Source: Gadus chalcogrammus
Lineage: Eukaryota > Chordata > Actinopteri > Gadiformes > Gadidae
Direction of reading: 5' to 3'
DNA: 64,000 nucleotides
NCBI RefSeq assembly: GCF_026213295.1
Contig: NC_079413.1
Coordinates: 17,060,026 to 17,124,025, forward strand
Position 1 is the stretch's first letter; every line of letters starts with the position of its first letter. The notes beneath the pieces were generated by a model. The model worked only from the letters and a program-made list of their open reading frames with translations, ran no database searches and was not told where the DNA came from. Below, in pieces: positions 59,821 through 64,000 of the stretch. The translations under genes and the position numbers were made by a program.

Positions 59821-60264
59821 TTATCATGTTAGATCTAATTAAAACTGATCAGAAAAATCAAAGGTGAATGAAAAACATGCCAAATATGTACAATAACAAG
59901 CATTGATATGGGATTAGAATAAAGAGATATCAATATAACTATGTACATTAATTGGTTATCATGTTAGATCTAATCAAAACTGATCAGAAAAATCAAAGGT
60001 GAATGAAAAACATGCCAAATATGTACAATAACAAGCATTGATTTGGCTAGAATAAAGAGATATCAATATAACTATGTACATTAATTGGTTATCATGTTAG
60101 ATCTAATTAAAACTGATCAGAAAAATCAAAGGTGAATGAAAAACATGCCAAATATGTACAATAACAAGCATTGATTTGGCTAGAATAAAGAGATATCAAT
60201 ATAACTATGTACATTAATTGGTTATCATGTTAGATCTAATTAAAACTGATCAGAAAAATCAAAC
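59821..60264 (+). repeat. 133-135 bp tandem repeat inside Harbinger
   Basis: About 3.3 copies starting at 59821, 59956, 60089 and 60222. Each opens TTATCATGTTAGATCTAAT and includes AACTGATCAGAAAAATC. It is AT-rich and lies between the two convergent gene ends. Confidence 0.95.
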
Positions 60265-60386
60265 TGAAGTAAAAAAAACAATATAACTACATTTATTTGT
60301 TATCATTTATATCTATTTACATTTGTGTGCTATAACTATTAACATATTTTTTTTATGTTTTTTATTTTTTTATATTTACAAGATAA

Positions 60387-62962
60387 TCAACAATAATCAT
60401 GTTCCAGAAGAACAGGAATCCTGAGCTCAGGAGCAGGAGCAGCAGACACTGCAGCTGCGAGTCTGTCCCGAAGAGTTTCCCCCGACTGCTGCTGGCACTC
60501 TTGGGCAACCTCATCCCCATCTCCGTTGTCGTCGTCCTCCTCCTCAGGCTCCAGGATGTCCCCAGTGCCGATGCACAGGTTGTGCAGGAAGAGGCAGTCG
60601 ATGATCACCTCCGACACAAACTCCACCTTCACCTCAAGGGCCTTTAAAAAGATGGAGCGCCACCTGGTCTTCAGCACCCCAAAGGCCCTCTCCACCACAC
60701 ACCTTGCCCTCGACATCTTCGCATTATAGCGACCCTGGACAGCGTTGCGGACAGGCTCCCGGTAGGGGGTCAGCAGACGGATCGGCTGAGCCAGGCAAGG
60801 ATACCCTCCGTCGCCAAGGAGGCACCAACCTGGAGGGGGGTAAAGCTGGTGCACGTAGAAAGGGCTGCTCTTCAGGACCCTGGCGTCGTGCACCGAGCCA
60901 GGGAAGCCCACGTGCACATCCAAAAAGCGACCTTTATGGTCGCAGATGGCCTGAAACTGTATGGAGTGGAACAGCTTTCGGTTGAAGTAATCTGCAGCGA
61001 AGGCTCCAGGGGGCACAATGCGAACGTGGCATCCATCAATGGCCCCTGCCACATTGCCAAAAGCCGGGGATCCTGCCAGCTGCTGGAACCCAGCCCCAAT
61101 TTCTGGCAGCTCATCCCTGCTCGGAAAGTGGATCTGCTGCCTGAAAATTTGTTGGATGCCTTTGCTCACCCTGTGAACCAAATCGTGGCATGTCGTGCGG
61201 GGAATGTCGAAGGCCTCCGACACCACTCGATAGGACGTTCCACACGCCAGCCAGAACAGGAACACCAGCACCTCAAAGGCCTTCCCCCACCCGTGGTCGA
61301 CCGGCCCCTGGAGACGGTGGACCAGGCTATCCAGCGTAGGCCTGGAAAGGCGGAAGTCCTTCCTTAGGTCACCGTCTTCAAAGTAGAGGCGCACCAGGGG
61401 AACATGAATGTTCAGCCTGGAATATGGCCCTCTTGCACCAACCTGTAAATTATAATTATACATTCAATATCATTATTTATTCCAATCATGTATTTATTTA
61501 TTTATTTGTTCATTGTTTATTTAAATGTATGTTCTTATATATTAAACCATTTAATCACATCAAATTATTTGTGTACTGCGTTAATAATGATTTATTCATA
61601 TCTATTTATTCTTACTATGTATAGGCTATTAGATTATTTATTTAAATGTATTCCTACTGTCTTATAGCCTGTAAATGCTGCTTCCCATATGGTTTCTGCC
61701 ATATTATGAATACTATTCATCATATCAAGTGTATTGATCAGTATTACATAGGGATGCAAATTATCGAGTAATTCATTAATCGATAGTCGTTTCATCTTAT
61801 CGATCGATGATCGATTAATTGATAAGCGGCAATTCTTCTGAGAAGCTGAATTTCCTTCTGAATGTGACACATTTAGGTGGTAATTCAACAAAGTCGTTTA
61901 GTTGTTGTACTTTAGAATACTTCCACATATTGTGCATTTGGCGTCTTTGTCGTCATTAACCAACTTAAAGTGGCTCCATACTGCACTCCGTCCTGCCGTG
62001 TTCCAATACCCGTACTGTCCGTACTTACTAGCCAAAATTTGAGTACGCAGTACTCCAATTCAGATCCGGCGAAAAGAAGTATACTTCAAGGACCCGGATG
62101 CCGTACTCAAAACGGGCTAATCGTGAAGTGTGGATCGAAGGACACTCCCCGTACTCAACGGCAGCCTTCTTAGCTACGTAGCAGAAGAGGCGGAGCCAGG
62201 CTGAGCCAAAGTCGGCGCATTTTCCACATAGCCTGCATTAATATAGTCATTTTGTAGTTTTTATAGCTTTTTATAGCTGCTAGGCGTAAAGAGTTCACCG
62301 TTCAAAGCGGGATGTTTATTGCGGGGGAGGAGCCACGGCGGCAGTCGTGATCGTAATTTCCGGTTAGTGCACCACGGAGTACTCGATTTGGAACAGCACT
62401 CGCATCTGAAAAATGTACGTAGTAGCCAGTGCGGATAGTATACTTCCTTTAAGTATATTCATGGAAGTACGGGTATTGGAACACGGCCCTGCTTTGCTTG
62501 TGTTCCCGCTTGTGTTCCCGCGTGTGCGTCAAGTACGTCTGGCGTCAAGTGCGCCCTCACGTGGACGGTTGGGGAATTACGGGTTAAAATGCGATTAATT
62601 GCAAGTAATTTATTTTAATCGAGTAATCTCTTATCGACAATTAATCGATAATCGATTAATTGTTTGCATCCCTAGTATTACATTAACAATGACTATTCTT
62701 ATCACTACTGTAGGCTTCTCATTATTAGTCTGTGAGGAGAAAATGAAGCGGTGTTCTAGACGCTCAAATAGATAGTAATCTAGGATTGCCATACTCTTAT
62801 CAATTGTTGACAGCACTTTGATACAGTTTACCTTACAAATAGGGTACTTACTTCAGTGCCACAACATAAATGTCCGTACACGGCAACCATGTACCGACGG
62901 CGAGCTGACTCCCTCCTTCGTCTCCGTGCTGCTGCGGCTCTCCTACGGCTGGTCAGGTACAT
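60387..62962 (-). CDS. Harbinger DDE transposase (HARBI1-like)
   Basis: Two exons on the - strand: 62962-62852 (37 codons) and 61442-60387 (351 codons plus stop), giving 388 residues. The donor GTAAGTAC and acceptor TTTACAG are consensus and the frame is kept with no split codon. The N terminus (MYLTSRRRAAAARRRRR) is strongly basic. A helix-turn-helix-like region (RVVSEAFDIPRTTCHDLVHR) lies at about 108-128. The DDE_Tnp_4 catalytic domain follows, with AIDGCHVRI (Asp173), GFPGSVHDARV, LLGDGGYPC (Asp248) and CVVERAFGVLKTRWR (Glu288), all typical of PIF/Harbinger. The tail is acidic (EEEDDDNGDGDE). There is no stop or frameshift. The unspliced frame from 61463 (MYNYNLQ) reads out of the intron and is a worse start. 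A 358-residue single-exon reading is the alternative. Confidence 0.9.
61741..61748. repeat. hAT target site duplication, left
   Basis: GTATTACA, repeated exactly at 62675-62682. Confidence 0.92.
61749..62674. mobile_element. Non-autonomous hAT-type element
   Basis: 926 bp bounded by inverted TAGGGATGCAAA / TTTGCATCCCTA ends and an exact 8-bp duplication (GTATTACA), the signature of the hAT superfamily. Subterminal sequence is rich in ATCGATTAAT and ATCGA motifs in both orientations. No transposase frame. About half of it is a second inserted element. Without that it would be about 430 bp. Confidence 0.9.
61995..62487. mobile_element. Nested 493-bp inverted-repeat element
   Basis: Ends GCCGTGTTCCAATACCCGTACT, inverted at the right end (22 bp, no difference seen), with target duplication CCT (61992-61994 and 62488-62490). 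A 3-bp duplication with such ends fits a Harbinger-type MITE, though not the surrounding element, whose ends differ. No coding capacity. Confidence 0.85.
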
Positions 62963-63522
62963 TTTACGAACGAACGAACGCGATGATAAAACAATAAAAT
63001 AACAAATCTATCAAAATGATTGGAATATATATAAAATCTAAATCAAAAATGGAAATATAAAAGGCTGTCTGTCTAATCTAACTAAATCTATCTATCGGTC
63101 TATTTATCTGTAGGCTAGGTATGCAGGTAAGTATATATTCTGTATTAACTGGCAGTTAACTGTATTAACTGGCAATCTAGCATTAGGACAAAGAAGACGA
63201 AACGCGGGAAAATCAGACAATAGACAAGAATAATATAAAATAATTAATCATTTTGTTTAATAATTGTTTAATAATTGTTTTAACATATAACCGCAAATCC
63301 TTAGGTTGAAGGTGTACTGTGACGTTAAATGTGGCGTTTATATATTTATTTATAATATTTATTAACGGCGCCCGGCCGGTAGGTTATTGACGCGTCATTT
63401 TGATTCACGTGATCAGAGGTGGTTAAGTAAGGACGGTCTTCTGAACGTCGATTACTCAAATGGATTACTCAATCATTTTTAAGGATTCGAGAAGTAAGCC
63501 AAATATTTAGTAGGTAGTAAGC
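62963..63522. other. Harbinger right flank, likely transposase promoter side
   Basis: AT-rich sequence upstream of the transposase start. It has a short doubled segment (TGTATTAACTGGCA) at about 63,140-63,175 and a GC-rich patch (GGCGCCCGGCCGG) at about 63,366. No clear TATA box position can be assigned, and there is no gene. Confidence 0.5.
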
Positions 63523-63553
63523 AGTAAGCAAGTATGCGGTTTCGAACACACCC
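63523..63553 (-). repeat. Harbinger right terminal inverted repeat
   Basis: Reverse complement begins GGGTGTGTTCGAAACCGC, one base different from the left end. GTAAGC motifs lie just inside (63494-63520). Confidence 0.92.
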
Positions 63554-63556
63554 ACT
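63554..63556. repeat. Target site duplication ACT, right
   Basis: ACT adjoining the right inverted repeat, matching the left copy. Confidence 0.8.
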
Positions 63557-64000
63557 GTACCTGAAGTACCGAGTTGATTCGATTCTATGGATTTTCGGGT
63601 GGCGATTGCTATTGCGGCGAGTTCGGTGTCGTCTAGTCCGTTATCTGTGGGTAGTTTGGGAAACAATCCTGTACAGTCTTGGTTAACGGAAAGTCCTACT
63701 TTACGCGCTAGTTTCTGCAATCTGTTTAGGTCTATAACGAGTTGACGTTGGCTCCATACACAAAGTGTAGCGAGGACGGTTTTGTCTTTTCTGTTGTTTT
63801 GCGCTGTTTTAATAGCGTCTACTTCGGCGGCTGTTAACTCTATTTCAGTCATTAATTTATCAACATGTTCTGCATTATTAGTTGCTGTTATGTTCAACAG
63901 AGCTGTTCTATACACTTCTGGCCAATCTGGGTCGATTTGCATCGTTTTTTTGAAAATGTTAGACGCGATTTCTGGAGTTACTTCTTGTTTAACTGGTTTT
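63557..64000 (-). pseudogene. Unidentified coding frame, broken by transposons
   Basis: An open - strand frame of about 148 codons that enters from beyond the right edge (no start needed at 63942) and runs to the Harbinger insertion. The annotatable frame continues 85 bases into the transposon and stops at 63469, which is artefactual. The peptide is soluble-looking and probably helical, with PDWPEVYRTALLNI, EIELTAAEVDAIKTAQ, LVIDLNRLQKLARKVGL and LDDTELAAIAIATRKSIE. It has no signal peptide, membrane segment or catalytic motif I know. If the Harbinger and one ACT are ignored, the same frame stays open through 58051-58026 until the Helitron-like end. It could be a capsid-type or structural protein of a mobile element or an old viral insertion, or a host exon. 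I cannot assign it. Confidence 0.5.

Larger units (their letters stand above)
61443..62851 (-). other. Transposase intron, host to nested elements
   Basis: 1,409 bp, of which 926 are a later hAT insertion. Without it and one 8-bp target copy the intron would be about 475 bp. No coding sequence is supported. Confidence 0.8.
58055..63553. mobile_element. Complete two-gene Harbinger transposon
   Basis: A 5,499-bp element with 31-bp terminal inverted repeats differing at one base, a 3-bp target duplication (ACT), and the two genes known for the PIF/Harbinger superfamily: a Myb/SANT-like protein gene on + (58258-59692) and a DDE transposase gene on - (62962-60387). The genes converge on a tandem repeat in the middle (59821-60264). 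Both frames are open after splicing at consensus sites, so the element may be autonomous. Two younger elements sit in the transposase intron. Confidence 0.92.

Noticed and set aside
60849..61367. 172-codon + strand frame
   Set aside because: It is antisense to the transposase exon, whose DDE motifs prove the coding strand.
61424..61891. 66- and 85-codon frames in the transposase intron
   Set aside because: AT-rich intronic sequence, partly inside the hAT-type insertion. No similarity or start context.

Overview
This is repeat-dominated vertebrate DNA, most likely from a teleost fish. The inference rests on a very large tRNA-Leu tandem array, a two-gene Harbinger transposon with spliced genes, a probable tyrosine-recombinase retrotransposon, near-nucleosome-length satellite DNA, and very little unique sequence. 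I cannot name the species. No conserved single-copy host gene was recognised.

Layout. (1) 1-32,513: tandem array of a unit of about 425 bp, each carrying one tRNA-Leu gene or relic. I count 77 tRNA-like copies: 4 on the + strand before a 100-N gap (1,994-2,093) and 73 on the - strand after it. 69 are full length, 4 are truncated and 4 are half copies fused to a neighbour. Six match the 82-nt consensus exactly (anticodon CAG); the others fall into recurrent mutant classes. Blocks of 2.1 kb and about 3.9 kb have been re-duplicated, and a 287-bp foreign segment sits in at least four - strand units. (2) 32,514-56,831: satellite DNA, first a 195-bp unit (orientation flips near 37.71 kb), then from about 38.99 kb a related family alternating units of about 182 and 138 bp. 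A 5,690-bp mobile element (43,071-48,760) sits inside it. The element has identical split direct repeats in the order A1-internal-B1-A2-B2, as in Ngaro-type (DIRS-order) retrotransposons, but no visible reverse transcriptase or recombinase. The last 3 kb of satellite before the second 100-N gap (56,832-56,931) is full of small indels. (3) 56,932-58,025: 817-bp repeat units ending in a hairpin followed by CTAG, resembling a Helitron 3' end. (4) 58,055-63,553: an apparently complete Harbinger transposon with 31-bp terminal inverted repeats, an ACT target duplication, a four-exon Myb/SANT-like gene (+) and a two-exon DDE transposase gene (-). Its transposase intron holds a hAT-type element with an 8-bp target duplication, which itself holds a 493-bp element with a 3-bp target duplication. 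(5) 63,557-64,000: the end of an unidentified protein-coding frame (-), interrupted by the Harbinger and then by the Helitron-like repeat.

Working genes are probably limited to a subset of the tRNAs and the two Harbinger genes. Known Harbinger elements need both proteins: the Myb-like protein binds DNA and helps bring the transposase to the ends and into the nucleus. The short open frames in the tRNA array and satellites recur only because the underlying DNA recurs, and I do not treat them as genes.
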